Source: Adiantum capillus-veneris
Lineage: Eukaryota > Streptophyta > Polypodiopsida > Polypodiales > Pteridaceae
Reading direction: 5' to 3'
NCBI GenBank assembly: GCA_014529385.2
Contig: CM043970.1
Location: forward strand, 63,718,996 to 63,782,995
Length of the DNA: 64,000 nt
Shown here one piece after another: positions 21,604-31,587 of the stretch (its first letter is position 1; each line of letters opens with the position of its first letter). A program made the translations under genes and the position numbers. The notes under the pieces are model-generated. The model saw nothing but the letters and a program-made list of their open reading frames with translations, ran no database searches and was not told the DNA's origin.

Positions 21604-23983
21604 ATGAGTAGTGACGAGGATGTGGGACCGTCCAACCGAAACACCTATCTCTCAACGAGGGTCTTATGTCCTTGTAATCAATGCAAGCATGCTGTGCGAC
21701 GGACAAGACGTGTTTCTTTGCAGCACGTTCGCGAATTTGGCGAGTTCGATCCATCTACTATAGATCGAGTTGTTGCCAATTATAACTCGTCGGACTCTGA
21801 CGCTGGCCAACAAGCAGCAATCTTGCAACCCAATAGACGTGTTCGCAGGCGCTTTGGTCAAGCAGCATATGTGAGGCCACAAGATGTAGCCTCTGACAGC
21901 TTGGGGGATGATCATGCAGAGCACATTCCCAACGAGGCAATGTTTGAGCCCGAGATTGATGAAATGATCGAAACAATCATGGATTCAAAAAGGCTTATCT
22001 ATGATGATATGAAAAGTGAAGCCGATACGCCATTGTATAATGGAGCACGTATGTCTAGATTGAAAGCACTCCTGGTTCTTCTCAACATGCAGGCAAAGTT
22101 TGGATGGAGTGACACTAGCGTCACAGCGCTTTTCAGGTGATCTATTACAATTAGTTTACTTTAATAAAACTCTAAATGTATAATGATCTGATAGATTTTT
22201 ACACGGCTGTATCATATTTTTATGTTGTGTAGATTGCTTAAAGAGCACATACTACCAGCTGACAATGTGATGCCAGATTCTCGAGATGAAGCAAGAAAGA
22301 TTTTGCGAAACTTGGGGATGGATTACAATTCTATCCACGCTTGTCCTAATGACTGCATTCTTTTCAGAGGGGAATACATAGACATGGAGAAGTGTCCTAA
22401 ATGTGATTCCGAAAGATATCGAGTAGATCTCCACGGGACAAAAATTCCACAAAAGGTTTTGCGACATTTTCCTCTGCTTCCTCGCATCAAGCATTTCTTC
22501 GAATGTAAGTCCATGGCCGCCCTAGCATCATGGCATGAGGAGAATAAATCTTCGGATGGTGTGCTACGAATTCTTGCAGATTGCGCAGCCTGGAAACATA
22601 TAGATGGAACATGGTCGGATTTTGCCAGGGAAGCTCGAAATTTGCGCTTAGGCCTGGCTATGGATGGCGTAAATCCATTTGGTCAAAGATCAACATCTTA
22701 CAGTGTATGGCCCGTTGTCATCGTCAACTACAACATTCCCCCGTGGTCAACATCATCGCGCGTTCCTACTCCATCCGCATCTCCCTCTATTTCGGAGCAT
22801 TCGGCGCGCTCCGAAGCTTCGGCGTCGACGAGACGTGCTTCACACTCATCTAGACACCGGCGCTCTAGTGGTGGCGGTGGCGGTTGTTGTGGGGATTCCG
22901 CCACCGATGCCTCCACACCGCCTCGTGTTCGACGAGGCTCTTTACCCTCCCCTTCTTTGCCCGCCCCCACACCAGCCACAGCATCGCCATCTACGCCAGG
23001 TTTTGCACGGCTGACTGTTCCTAGCAGCTACACACCTCTACCTACTCCGCCAAGAGCCACCCCACTCGACACTCCTCGCTTCGGGGCCCAGACGCCGGTG
23101 GAGACACCTGACGTCCGTACCCCCATCGACACGCCACTAGAGACCCCTGCCGGGACACCCAGGTTCACGCGTCACCGGCCAGAGGGCTTGCCTTACTCCG
23201 TCGACTTCAGCGGCGGCATCATCATGGATGATGACGGCAAGAAGGTGATCTCGCGCATGCGTGGTCTTTGCTCTCAGCTGTTTAGACACTACATACTAAA
23301 CAAATGGAGTGAAGTACCAAGTGATTTAAAAAACAGAGTCATCAGCATACTTCATGATGAGTTTCCCGTTCCAACACGGGATCAGCGCTTCAATGAAGAC
23401 CTGATGAAGATTCGAATGCGCGAATACTGCAAACACAAGCGTTCCGAAGTGCAAAAAGCAATCAAGCATGGGTGGAACAGGCCAGATTGGCTGGCCAAAG
23501 AAGATTGGAAGAATGCGAAGAAAGCAGCGCGCGAGAATCCCAACAAGTGGAAGCAACAAAAGGATGCCGCCAGAGCGCGAGTAGAGGCAGGGAGCTCGCA
23601 CCACTTGGGAAGCGGTGGATGGGCATCATTTGAGGCCGATTTTGTAAGTGTTTTCGCATTGCTCTTTATGTTTGATAGTTTAGGGTTTATGAGTTTTTTA
23701 ATTCTAACATAATGAATCTTTGTATGTTTTGACAGTGGTCGATGACAGAACGTGATCCCACACCGTACGAGCGCGAGTACGCAGGCAGGAAGGGCTTAAA
23801 CGCCCTGATGGACATTCTCAGTTCTCGCGGCGGCATGGTTAGTATTAGGGTTTACTCTTTTCTATTTTTTGTATTGTTTTATAAATGTCGTTATATGTTT
23901 ATACTTACTGAAAGCTGTCTTATTGTCTTTTTTTGCAGAATCCGACAGATACGCCGCTTGGACGCGATGAGACGTCTGACTAG
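21604..23983 (+). CDS. CACTA-2 fusion gene: TNP2 N-terminal half joined in frame to TNPA-like protein
   Basis: Four exons: 21604-22136, 22233-23643, 23736-23837, 23939-23983, about 696 aa with no stop. All three introns are GT-AG. Residues ~20-50 show CPCNQCKH and SLQHVREFGEFD (transposase-associated domain). Residues ~180-350 are the start of the TNP2 transposase domain: RLLKEHILPADN, HACPNDCILFRGEYIDMEKC, KVLRHFPLLPRIKHFF, DGVNPFGQ and VVIVNYNIPPW. Directly after PPW the sequence becomes Ser/Pro/Gly-rich (SSRHRRSSGGGGGCCG), then a basic Trp-containing domain (RHYILNKWSEVPSDLKNRVI, RMREYCKHKRSEVQKAI) like Ptta/En/Spm second proteins, ending LGRDETSD. The TNP2 catalytic core and DUF4216 are absent, so an internal deletion fused the two genes. 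It cannot be a full transposase; a DNA-binding regulator is possible. The start is the first ATG in frame after the GA tract. Confidence 0.75.
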
Positions 23984-24349
23984 ACGACGTCAGTTTAGCC
24001 GTAGCTAGATAGCATTAGTTTAGGGTTTCTCATAGCTTATGTATCATGAGACGGATTTTATACGTCTTTTTGAAGCATGTATATTATTACATTTGTCACC
24101 GTAGTTCATTTTGCCAATCAATTCTTTATGCCTATGATGTTGTACAATTGTCATTATTACATTTGCCAATCAATTCATTTTGCCTATGATGTGTACAATT
24201 GTCAATTTTACGCTTGTCAATTTTGCAAACAATGCGTCTTGTGGGTGACTATTTTGGGTCTATTATCTACCCTTGCACTTTTTTAAAAAAGTGAATCAAG
24301 TACAATATGGTTGATGGGTGGCAGGGCATTCAATTCCCTGTCACCAAAA

Positions 24350-24690
24350 AAAAATTCTCTCGGGCGTCACTATAACCGTCGCTATTTATGGCTCTGTAGC
24401 GTCGCTATAGACTTCTGTGTAAACGTCGCTATAACCGTCGCTATGAGCGTCGCTATGAGCGTCTCTATATAGCGATGCATATAGCGACGCTCCCGTAGCG
24501 ACGGTTTTAGCGACGCCGGGGGTTATAAAAACCCAATGTATTTCCGTCGCTAACAGCGTCACAAGAGCACACAACCTCTTGTAGTGATATCGACGCATAT
24601 ATCGACGGACGGTAAGTACGTTGATATGATCGTGGAAAGGCACGGACGTCAATATACAAAGCGTTGATAACTTTGGGTTATGTTGTAGTG
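24350..24690. repeat. Right subterminal repeats of CACTA-2, then right end of CACTA-1
   Basis: 24360-24545 alternates CGTCGCTATA-type motifs and their complements and ends with the CACTA-2 terminus at 24586. From 24587 the CACTA-1 end resumes (ATATCGACGCATATATCGACGG) and finishes TGTTGTAGTG at 24690. Confidence 0.85.
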
Positions 24691-24693
24691 TTA

Positions 24694-25464
24694 TCCTAGG
24701 GGAGCCGCCCGGTTGTATGGGCAATTGGTTTGGTGTATGGGCACCCGGAACCTTGGGTGGGGGTTTATCAACTTCGGATTATGAATAATGAATGGGTGTC
24801 GTTTTTTCACCCTTAGGTGGTCTTGAGACAAGAAGAGTACTGGTCACGGTTATTATGGACAATCTTTTGATTGACAGTACCCTATCTTAAGTTTAAAGAT
24901 ATCTGTTTGCTAAAAGAATGTTTTCAATACTGTTTTCAAGGGCTGTTTTAATACAATCCTGTTATGAAGGATAAAAGGAATCATTATTTTGATTGTGATA
25001 AGAACGTGGTAGTAATTAAATAACAACAGAATCATGTGTGAGTGTGGGGTGGTAAGTGGGGATTGACTAAGGTTGTCAATCATGGATGGGTGGACCTGAT
25101 TAGTCAGGTAACTATCCATCCCTACGCACTAAAACGTTTAGAAAACTTCTTTACTTGGAAGAGGAGTCCACCAGCGGCTGTGCCCTCACATCTGTTAGGG
25201 GAAAAAAGCGTTGGTTGAGGATACCTTAGCCCAATTGTGGCAGTTATAGGGCCGAAATAGTTTTTTTGGGATTTTAATACGTTGTCCCGTTTTCGCTACG
25301 AGACAGGACTAGGTCTTCTTCTAAGGCTATAGACCCAAGACATTGTCAATGGTAAAGGTCTATTCCTTGGATTTTTCTTGTTTAGAGACTCTGATTTTTT
25401 CAAACCTAGAGACCTGTCAAGGATCCCATCCCGATCTTGGTATGGGCGGGTTGGAGACCTTACA
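24694..25464 (+). repeat. 3' part of unit D after the CACTA-1 insertion
   Basis: No gene is visible in this stretch. It runs from the CACTA-1 target duplication to the terminal GGAGACCTTACA that pairs with the start of unit D. Small minus-strand frames are not recognisable. Confidence 0.5.
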
Positions 25465-26290
25465 AAGATAGCTTCAAATTCGCCATTTGCAATAAGATAT
25501 TTTCTTTGGCATCGCTTGTTGTAAGAAACTACTTCATTATGGAAGCTCTTAGAGCTTTCCATGTCTTTAGAGCTTTGCCATTAGCTGGCAGACTAGCCCA
25601 CCATTATCTGTCGAACTTTTGAAAGTGCATAGCTACATGTCATAGCTTACAAGACTCTGTGAAGCCTTCATCTTCAAAGGCTGCATCAAATTGCTGGATA
25701 AAGGCCAAGACTTTGTCCGTGCACCAAAGGTGTCATGATAGGTGTAAAAAGAGATGTTCTTTCCTCCCTCTTTGAACTTCTTGAGCTTGTTGGACCTTTT
25801 CCAAGGAGCGTAAGATTTCCAATGCCCATTCCTTTTGGGCTCTTTGGAAAATGAGCAGCTGCTTTCATCGGAAGAAGAGGAAGATGATGAAGATGGAGAA
25901 GAGGGTGACCTCTCTCTCTCCTTTTTCTTCTTTTGGTTCCTCTCTTTGCTCTTGGATTTTCAAGAAGAGGGGCTACGCAATGATCTTTTCCTCTTTGGAG
26001 GAGTTAAAGATCTTTGTGACCGCCGTCTTCTTGGAGCCACATCTTCCAAAGTGTTTGGAGATTCACTTCTTTCACTTTCATGTGGATCCTCCTCTTCTCT
26101 AAATATAGAGAGTCCTCTTTTGGTAGTCTCATCAAGAGACTTCCTAGGCACTCTCTCTTCTTGGGGAGTTTCGTCCATGGGTGTGAAGCTGTTGGAGGAC
26201 TTCATAATGTAGAGTGGGGTTACCCATGGCTTATTGTAGCTTGGTGACAAGATAATTCACAAGCATAGGGGTATCATTAGTAGCACCTTC
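25465..26290 (-). pseudogene. Element C gag N-terminal part
   Basis: On the minus strand: a Ser/Arg/Lys/Glu-rich SR-like region (26250-25880) with RRRRSQRSLTPPKRKRS, then the capsid region with DKVLAFIQQFDAAFEDEGFT (about 25715-25655), HVAMHFQK, WWASL and LKTWKALRASIMK. Several stops and frame changes interrupt it. It stops at LKL next to unit D and its continuation is at 12328. Trp-Trp and the IQQFDAAFEDEGF pattern are typical of plant Gypsy gag. Confidence 0.75.
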
Positions 26291-26709
26291 ATGTGCAAAG
26301 CTTGGGGGGTTCAGCGTTTAGTACCCCCCTATATAACGTGCGTCCGCTGGGTATAAAAAAAATCATCGTTTAACATGTCTAAATGAATAAAATGACCCCT
26401 TCTTTTAGGAAATTTTTCAAAATTGAATTAAAAAAACCCCTTATTTAATGTATCTCTGTTAAATTGTCTAAATTTTTTGTATTTTAAAACCCCTCTTTTC
26501 TAACTCACGTTATACATTAACATGATTACATAGTGCACCCCCCGAGGTACAAAATCAAAGTCATCAATATTAATTCTACTCTCTTTATTATTATCAGCCA
26601 TGCTAACAAAATTTAGGTGTATGCTAACTTATTCTTTGGTAGCTTATAAACCTCTCGTAAAAAAAACTTTTAGGACCTCTCCCTTAAAACAAGAAAAGAG
26701 AAACCAATA

Positions 26710-26721
26710 GCTCTAATACCA
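26710..26721 (-). promoter_or_regulatory. PBS-like site of element C (one mismatch)
   Basis: On the minus strand it reads TGGTATTAGAGC, one C-to-T change from the initiator-Met tRNA complement. It lies upstream of gag in minus orientation. Confidence 0.6.
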
Positions 26722-27552
26722 AGGTAATGGAATTAAGTTAATAACTTTAAGTGTAGCCGAAAAAGATTACGCATAGTGAGAATTTCATTAAGAAGATTCC
26801 TAATGAAAATAGAGAGAGTGCTAGGTTGAAGATAGCAACAATTTACACATTCCTAATCAACATGGCATGAGCAATAACTTGCAAAACAAAGAGAAATAGA
26901 AAATGACAACAATTGAGGACTAGATTTACTTGGAACCGGTCCCCCTTTCAATGGGCTTTTGTATTATAGAATTTCCCATGAAGAGAGACTTGGTAAAATA
27001 CAATCTTTGTGTTCCTCAAGACCTCTTTGGTGCCATGAAAATGGAAAGCTTCACGCGCCAAACTTATGCTTAAAACAATAATTAATATACTTATAATTAA
27101 CAAGAACTAGTCCCCGGCTTCAATCCCAAGACCTCAAACACCATCAAAGGTGGAGAGAGCTAGCAGGGAGTGATTAAGATGAAGATAAAAAGATGTATCT
27201 CCACGAGAAAGAAGTAGTCTTCTCACATATTATCACTCTTAGAGCATAGCTTATGATAGTGATAATGAAGATGGAGAGATTGATAAGCATTGCTTTGAGC
27301 ATAACTCTTGGTTGGATTTTCATTCCATAGCCAAGGGGTGTTGGTGTAGGCTCTCCACTTCTCAAGCTTGGAGAAGGAGATGACTTGTGTACACAACACA
27401 CAATGGGGGAGTTTGTATGTGGCTTGTGAAGTATGAGTCTTACCAAACGGCGAGCGACCATTCTCAGGCAAAGAAAAAACTGAGCGACTTTCTCACAAAC
27501 ATCCGAATTCTTGTGCACAGAGAGTCGGCATGGTAGCGACCTCCAACTGGGG

Positions 27553-27610
<58 letters not shown>

Positions 27611-28201
27611 ATGGTTGCGACCTCCAAAACTAAAAAAAAACCTCGAATTGACAACAAGCAAAGCTCTCTGAGAGGTAGTTGGACATACATACTTGCCTTT
27701 TTTGCAAGGTAATTTGTAGCAAATCACATGCTAAGCATGCAAAAAATGGATCTCAATTATCAAAAAGGAATAAACACTAGAAAAATGTTGAACAATCCAA
27801 CCAAAATAGATACAAGGGTATTTTGGGAAATTTTCAAATTAATTAGGGGTATTTTGGAAATTTCCACAAATTAGAGGGGTATTTTGGTAATTTTTCCTTT
27901 TTTTTAAAAGGCTTTGGGTGAGTAACCTGGCACGATTCTAAAAGTGTTTAATTAGTGGGAATCAGATAAGATCCCTTTTATTGATTTAAAGTGAAACTGG
28001 GAAGGTTGACCAAGTGGCATGTGAGTAGCCTAGTGCATGTTGAAAATTCAAAATAGCTAGTAAAAGGGTGGGGAGAAGGAGAAAATCCGCTTGAAAAATT
28101 CATGAAAATACGATTAAATTGTAAGAATTGTATGTTATTTGGAAAAATTTCCTATTTGAATCTCAAATTTTGTAAGTTTGGGAAATTGATTTTCCCCTAA
28201 C
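26722..28201 (-). repeat. Candidate 5' LTR and leader of element C, with (GA)n tract
   Basis: On the minus strand the region would begin TGTTAGGGGAAAATC at 28201 and end next to the PBS at 26722. The CA end is not clear and no second LTR exists to confirm it. It contains a long GA tract (27549-27608) between GGTAGCGACCTCCAA and GGTTGCGACCTCCAAAACT, a block shared with 30880-30968, and a block at 27714-27910 shared with 30165-30345. No gene is seen. Confidence 0.4.
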
Positions 28202-28205
28202 ATTT

Positions 28206-28214
28206 ATGCCGACA

Positions 28215-28279
<65 letters not shown>

Positions 28280-28382
28280 CGCCACACCGCCCATGTGCTT
28301 TTGTGCAGCTGATTTGAGAAATATCGGGGTCCCTCTCGGTCTCTCTCCGCGGACTATTTGCAGTAGTTTTTTTTTAGTTTTT

Positions 28383-28428
<46 letters not shown>

Positions 28429-28450
28429 GAGAGGGACCGAGATCCCTCAA
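28206..28450. repeat. Inverted CT/GA pair (foldback-like unit 1)
   Basis: A CT tract (28217-28275) and GA tract (28384-28427) face each other across ~105 bp. The unit includes GCGGACTATTTGCAGTAG followed by a T run and then GGGAGAGAGA. The same motif order recurs at 29294, 29596 and 29850. GTCCCTCTCGGTCTCTCT and GAGAGAGGGACCGAGA are an additional inverted pair. Confidence 0.7.
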
Positions 28451-28609
28451 ATGAGTTGCAACTACTAGAACAGATCTCGCAAAAAATCAACCCGTGCATA
28501 TTTGCAAGCATACAACTGGCCCTGTATTTTGACTCTCTGTGCACACACACACACAGAGCAACAACACACATGGACACGAATACGGGCACATGCGATCCTC
28601 TTTGATTGC

Positions 28610-28716
<107 letters not shown>

Positions 28717-28853
28717 GCCATGCGTCATCGATCAATTGACCCTTTTTCCTATGGCTCTCTCTCTTCTATTTTCAGCAAAGCAGTGATCCTGAGTGTTGCA
28801 TTCCAATATTGTTGGCGCAACTCTAAATGTCACCCTAGTTACTTAGAGCTATT

Positions 28854-29186
28854 GTGTTGGCATGGAGTGACTCTGTGTGTGTTGCATTCCATTGCTATTG
28901 CAGCTCTACATGTTTCTCAAGTCAATGGGTAGTGGCCTTAACTCCATCCTCTCCTCCTGCGTCGCCAACGTTGGCGGCACCGCTCTCAGGCCCCGAACTC
29001 CCCACGTTGGTGCAAGTGGTGCAGACGTTGTTGCCGCACACGTCGACGACAGCCGAACCGCAGTGTACATGGTGGTGCAGCTGCTGCTGCTACCCTACTG
29101 GCAACAAGAGCTACTGCCCAAGTTGCGCACATACTAAACACGCGTTGGCGTCGGCCTACGAAGGCGATCCTGCGTTGGTGTTATAA
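28854..29186 (+). other. GC-richer unassigned stretch with a Cys-rich frame
   Basis: A 110-codon plus frame has a Cys cluster (CTWWCSCCCYPTG, then YCPSCAHTKH) and stops at 29184. The region is richer in CG than its neighbours. I recognise no family. It may be a captured gene piece or chance; overlapping frames are also open. Confidence 0.25.
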
Positions 29187-29214
29187 GCGGTAGCCGAGGC
29201 AGTCCAAAGTTGGT

Positions 29215-29241
29215 GCGCATGAAGGGGAGGCCCTCTCTCTC

Positions 29242-29297
<56 letters not shown>

Positions 29298-29329
29298 CTG
29301 TTTCCAGCAGGGGTTTTTTAAAGTTTTTG

Positions 29330-29376
<47 letters not shown>

Positions 29377-29400
29377 AGAGAGAGAGGGCCTCCCCTTCAA
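29215..29400. repeat. Foldback-like unit 2 with CT/GA arms
   Basis: The left arm GGGGAGGCCCTCTCTCTC plus a CT tract (29243-29294) is the inverse of the right GA tract (29330-29372) plus GAGAGAGGGCCTCCCC. The centre is CGGACTGTTTCCAGCAGG, a T run and GTTTTTGCAA. The arms span ~75 bp. Confidence 0.8.
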
Positions 29401-29515
29401 GCGCAGCTCATTCGAGCCAACCCTTCATGCGCAGCTCGTTCGAGGCCTCCCCTTCATGCGTAGCTCGTTCGAGCCAACCCATTCACACGTGCAACTCGTT
29501 TGAGCCAACTCTCTC
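29385..29515 (+). repeat. ~27-bp tandem repeats
   Basis: About four units contain CTTCATGCGCAGCTCGTTCG with AGCCAACC or AGGCCTCC tails. They lie directly after foldback unit 2. Confidence 0.75.
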
Positions 29516-29665
29516 TTGCAAAAACAAACAAAAAGAACATGCTGGAAACAATCCGCGCGACAAGAAAAAACTTGTTGGAAATAGTCCGCGCCGGCGCGGA
29601 CTGTTTCCAGTAGTTTTTTTTGTTTGTTTTTGCAAGAGAGAGAGAGAGAGTTGAGAGAGAGGGTT
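29510..29665. repeat. Foldback-like unit 3, palindromic core
   Basis: CTCTTGCAAAAACAAACAAA (29514 on) is the inverse of TTTGTTTGTTTTTGCAAGAG (29618 on). The core around 29580-29610 is a near-perfect palindrome centred on GCGCCGGCGC (GGAAATAGTCC ... GGACTGTTTCC). Confidence 0.8.
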
Positions 29666-29825
29666 CTATAACATAGTTGTCAATATAAGACGAGCGAGAG
29701 AGCATATTTGTAGACTAGACGCGTGCGTGGTGGAATAATGACATTTGTAGACCAGACCAGACGAAGAGAAACTCGACATGGTGGAGCAATCCAAAAGCGT
29801 CAACAAGACGTCCAAGAAAAAAATT

Positions 29826-29890
29826 TAAACCTCTTGAAACAGTCTGCGCCGGCGCGAACTGTTTCAAGAGGATTTTTTTAAATTTTAAAA
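29826..29890. repeat. Short perfect-arm palindrome (foldback unit 4)
   Basis: CCTCTTGAAACAGT and ACTGTTTCAAGAGG are exact inverse arms around the GC-rich core GCGCCGGCGC. AT-rich extensions (AAATTTAAA / TTTAAATTT) continue the symmetry. Flanks (29890-29960) are inverted relative to 27830-27900 and 30250-30340. Confidence 0.85.
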
Positions 29891-30164
29891 TGAAAATATT
29901 ACCAAAATACCCCTCTAATTTGTGAAAATTCCCAAAATACCCTTCAAACTTCAATAAATCGCCTAAACCCCCCAATATTTTGTCATAAATTTCCCAAATC
30001 TTCTAAAATATCAGGGTGGTGAGATTAAATTTCTCCAAAGTTAAAAAAATAAGTAGCTTTTCAAAAGGAGACCGATTCTATCAATACAAGATGTTAAAAC
30101 TAGAATTTGAGCTTGTTATGTTTGCTTCGAAGATAAAATGCTTCATTATTTTTCGACATAATTT

Positions 30165-30345
30165 TGTGACAAATTACATGCTAAGGATCTGGATTCTAAA
30201 AAGGAAATAAAGATTAGAAATCTTGAGCAATCCAACCAAAATAGATACAATGGTATTTTGGGAATTTTTAAAATTTGAGGGGTATTTTGGGAATTTCCAT
30301 AAATAAGAGGGGTGTTCTGATAATTTTTCCTTTTTAATTTTTTGG
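30165..30345 (+). repeat. Dispersed repeat, second copy of 27714-27910
   Basis: It shares AAATTACATGCTAAG, GAGCAATCCAACCAAAATAG-like and GAGGGGTATTTTGGGAATTT-like blocks with the earlier copy. An inverted partial copy lies at 29890-29960. Probably part of the same repeat family as the foldback units. Confidence 0.7.
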
Positions 30346-30451
30346 AGAGAGAGAGGGGGGGAGGGGGAGTCAGGGACTTTCAACTATAGCCAATTGTGGC
30401 TTATGCTTGTGGGGTTGTTTGCTGTCTGTTGCATAAAAGAGACCTGAGAGC

Positions 30452-30740
30452 ATGTAGTCTACTAGACCAAGCGGAAATAGGAATAAAAATGCCGTGGTGG
30501 CAAAGACGGCAGGCCTCACTGTTCTCTATGGCATTGCATGGAGCTTCTACAAGATGGTGAAGCCACTTCTCTACAAACAAAAGTATACCACCCAGGTACC
30601 ACATTGAGAAAGGAGACACTCTCTACTCCATTGCACCCAATAATGGGAGATTCACCATTTCAGTGCATGATTCAAAAACTTCAAATGGGAATGATGGTGA
30701 ATATATTTATGAGGGTGATGTTATGAGCATACCCAAATAA
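30452..30740 (+). pseudogene. LysM-domain protein pseudogene
   Basis: From ATG 30452 (next codon TAG), the frame reads STRPSGNRNKNAVVAKTAGL, a hydrophobic probable membrane segment VLYGIAWSFYKMVKPLL, then KQKYTTQ. After a one-base frame change near 30595 it reads HIEKGDTLYSIAPNNGRF and ends IYEGDVMSIPK with TAA at 30738. EKGDTLYSIA and IYEGDVMSIPK are the two ends of a LysM (peptidoglycan/chitin-binding) fold. Total length would be ~95 aa: a short membrane-anchored LysM protein. The stop at codon 2 and the frameshift make it non-functional unless the true start is elsewhere. It has no visible intron and may be a retrocopy or captured piece. Confidence 0.65.
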
Positions 30741-30841
30741 GTCTTTGAATATATGTCTCTCTCCCGTCTTGGTCTGTGTACCGGATTTGTCTTGGTGCAT
30801 CCATACTTGTAAACATAAAACTACTCAAGAGATGTTTTTTT

Positions 30842-30842
<1 letters not shown>

Positions 30843-30883
<41 letters not shown>

Positions 30884-30906
30884 ATGGTAGCGACCTCCAA
30901 TTGGGC

Positions 30907-30948
<42 letters not shown>

Positions 30949-30968
30949 ATGGTTGCGACCTCCAAAAC
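30843..30968 (+). repeat. Two (GA)n tracts around the CGACCTCCAA repeat
   Basis: GA tracts at 30845-30882 and 30911-30946 lie next to GGTAGCGACCTCCAATTGG and GGTTGCGACCTCCAAAACT, as at 27531-27628. This is a second copy of that block. Confidence 0.8.
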
Positions 30969-31457
30969 TTTAAAAAAAAAACCTCTCATTGACAGCAAGC
31001 AAAGCTCTAGGAGACAAACACACACAGCTCCTACTAATGATATGAATTGCAACAACCGATGTGCACTGTAGGGAAATTCAATAGCCTTGAACTTCCTTGT
31101 TGACTTGTAGCACCACTCCAACACAATTGGATCTCACTATAAGTGCCAAGCTTCTGAGACGTGAGGAAGGGAAGCTAAGGACTAACAAATCGACAGCCAT
31201 GATGGCCAATCTAAAATGATGATGTAGGGATACCTTAAAGTATAGTTGGATATTCCAATTTTAAAATAAGTTGCGGGTTGGGTAAAGACAAAAGGGGGGG
31301 GGGGAGAGATATGTGTTTACGGAAAGCTAAACTATTGTATGTCTTTTGCTATGCAAATGCCTTTTATGATTTATTTAAAATATCAATGATGTTTGGATCT
31401 ACTAGGTTTTATGATTGCTCAAAACTTTTTACTCGTAGTTTGGAATTTCCCGTGAAG

Positions 31458-31459
<2 letters not shown>

Positions 31460-31491
<32 letters not shown>
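31460..31491 (+). repeat. (GA)n microsatellite
   Basis: GA tract in otherwise unassigned DNA (31020-31590), where I see nothing else. Confidence 0.85.
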
Positions 31492-31495
<4 letters not shown>

Positions 31496-31587
31496 TGATT
31501 TTTCTACTTTATACTTGCTCCAAGTCTATTGGCTCAAGCCTTTGGCTAGCCAATGAATGGCTCTACTCATAACTCATAACAAACAAG

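Larger units (their letters stand above)
19624..24586 (+). mobile_element. CACTA-2 transposon nested in CACTA-1
   Basis: Termini CACTACAAGAG (19624) and CTCTTGTAGTG (24586) are inverted. Subterminal GCGTCGCTATGAGCGTCG motifs lie at 19655-19740 and 24360-24545. The flanking triplets TAA and ATA do not match, so the target duplication is not clear. It splits the right subterminal region of CACTA-1 (19540-19623 continues at 24587-24690). It holds a captured HIPP fragment and a plus-strand transposase-derived gene. Length is 4963 bp. Confidence 0.85.
15480..24690 (-). mobile_element. CACTA-1 transposon (En/Spm superfamily), genes on minus strand
   Basis: Ends are CACTACAACA (15480) and TGTTGTAGTG (24690), perfect inverted termini. 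The flanking TTA at 15477-15479 and 24691-24693 is the 3-bp target duplication expected for CACTA elements. Subterminal repeats of the AGCGACGC type fill 15498-15672. Minus-strand genes are a TNP2 C-terminal (DUF4216) exon and the TNPA-like second gene; most of TNP2 is missing. Without the nested CACTA-2 the element is about 4.25 kb, a defective derivative. Confidence 0.9.
12329..25464 (+). mobile_element. Very large solo LTR-like unit D (about 3.9 kb without its CACTA insertion)
   Basis: The unit starts TGTAAGGTTTCC and ends GGAGACCTTACA, giving inverted TGTAAGGT/ACCTTACA ends of LTR type. It splits element C's gag; flanks GAGAC (12324-12328) and AAGAT (25465-25469) could be a degenerate target duplication. 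A TATA box at 12818-12828 is followed by a plausible transcript start near 12850. No second LTR copy, PBS or pol is found, so a solo LTR is the simplest reading; a large retrotransposon derivative is the alternative. CACTA-1 sits inside it at 15480-24690. Confidence 0.6.
11062..28201 (-). mobile_element. Minus-strand Gypsy element C, 3'-truncated and split by a 13-kb nested insertion
   Basis: Read on the minus strand: a candidate LTR (28201-26722), a PBS-like site (26721-26710), gag N-terminal part (26290-25465), a nested unit (25464-12329), gag C-terminal part with CCHC knuckle (12328-11779), protease (about 11770-11320), and the RT start (11309-11085). The rest of pol and the 3' LTR are absent. 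Gag on the two sides of the nested unit joins logically at LKL..SPYESIHKYVDK, which shows the split. Confidence 0.75.

Noticed and set aside
29826-29890. MicroRNA precursor from the perfect hairpin
   Set aside because: The arm is short and palindromic and belongs to a repeated foldback family; no evidence of a single-copy miRNA locus.
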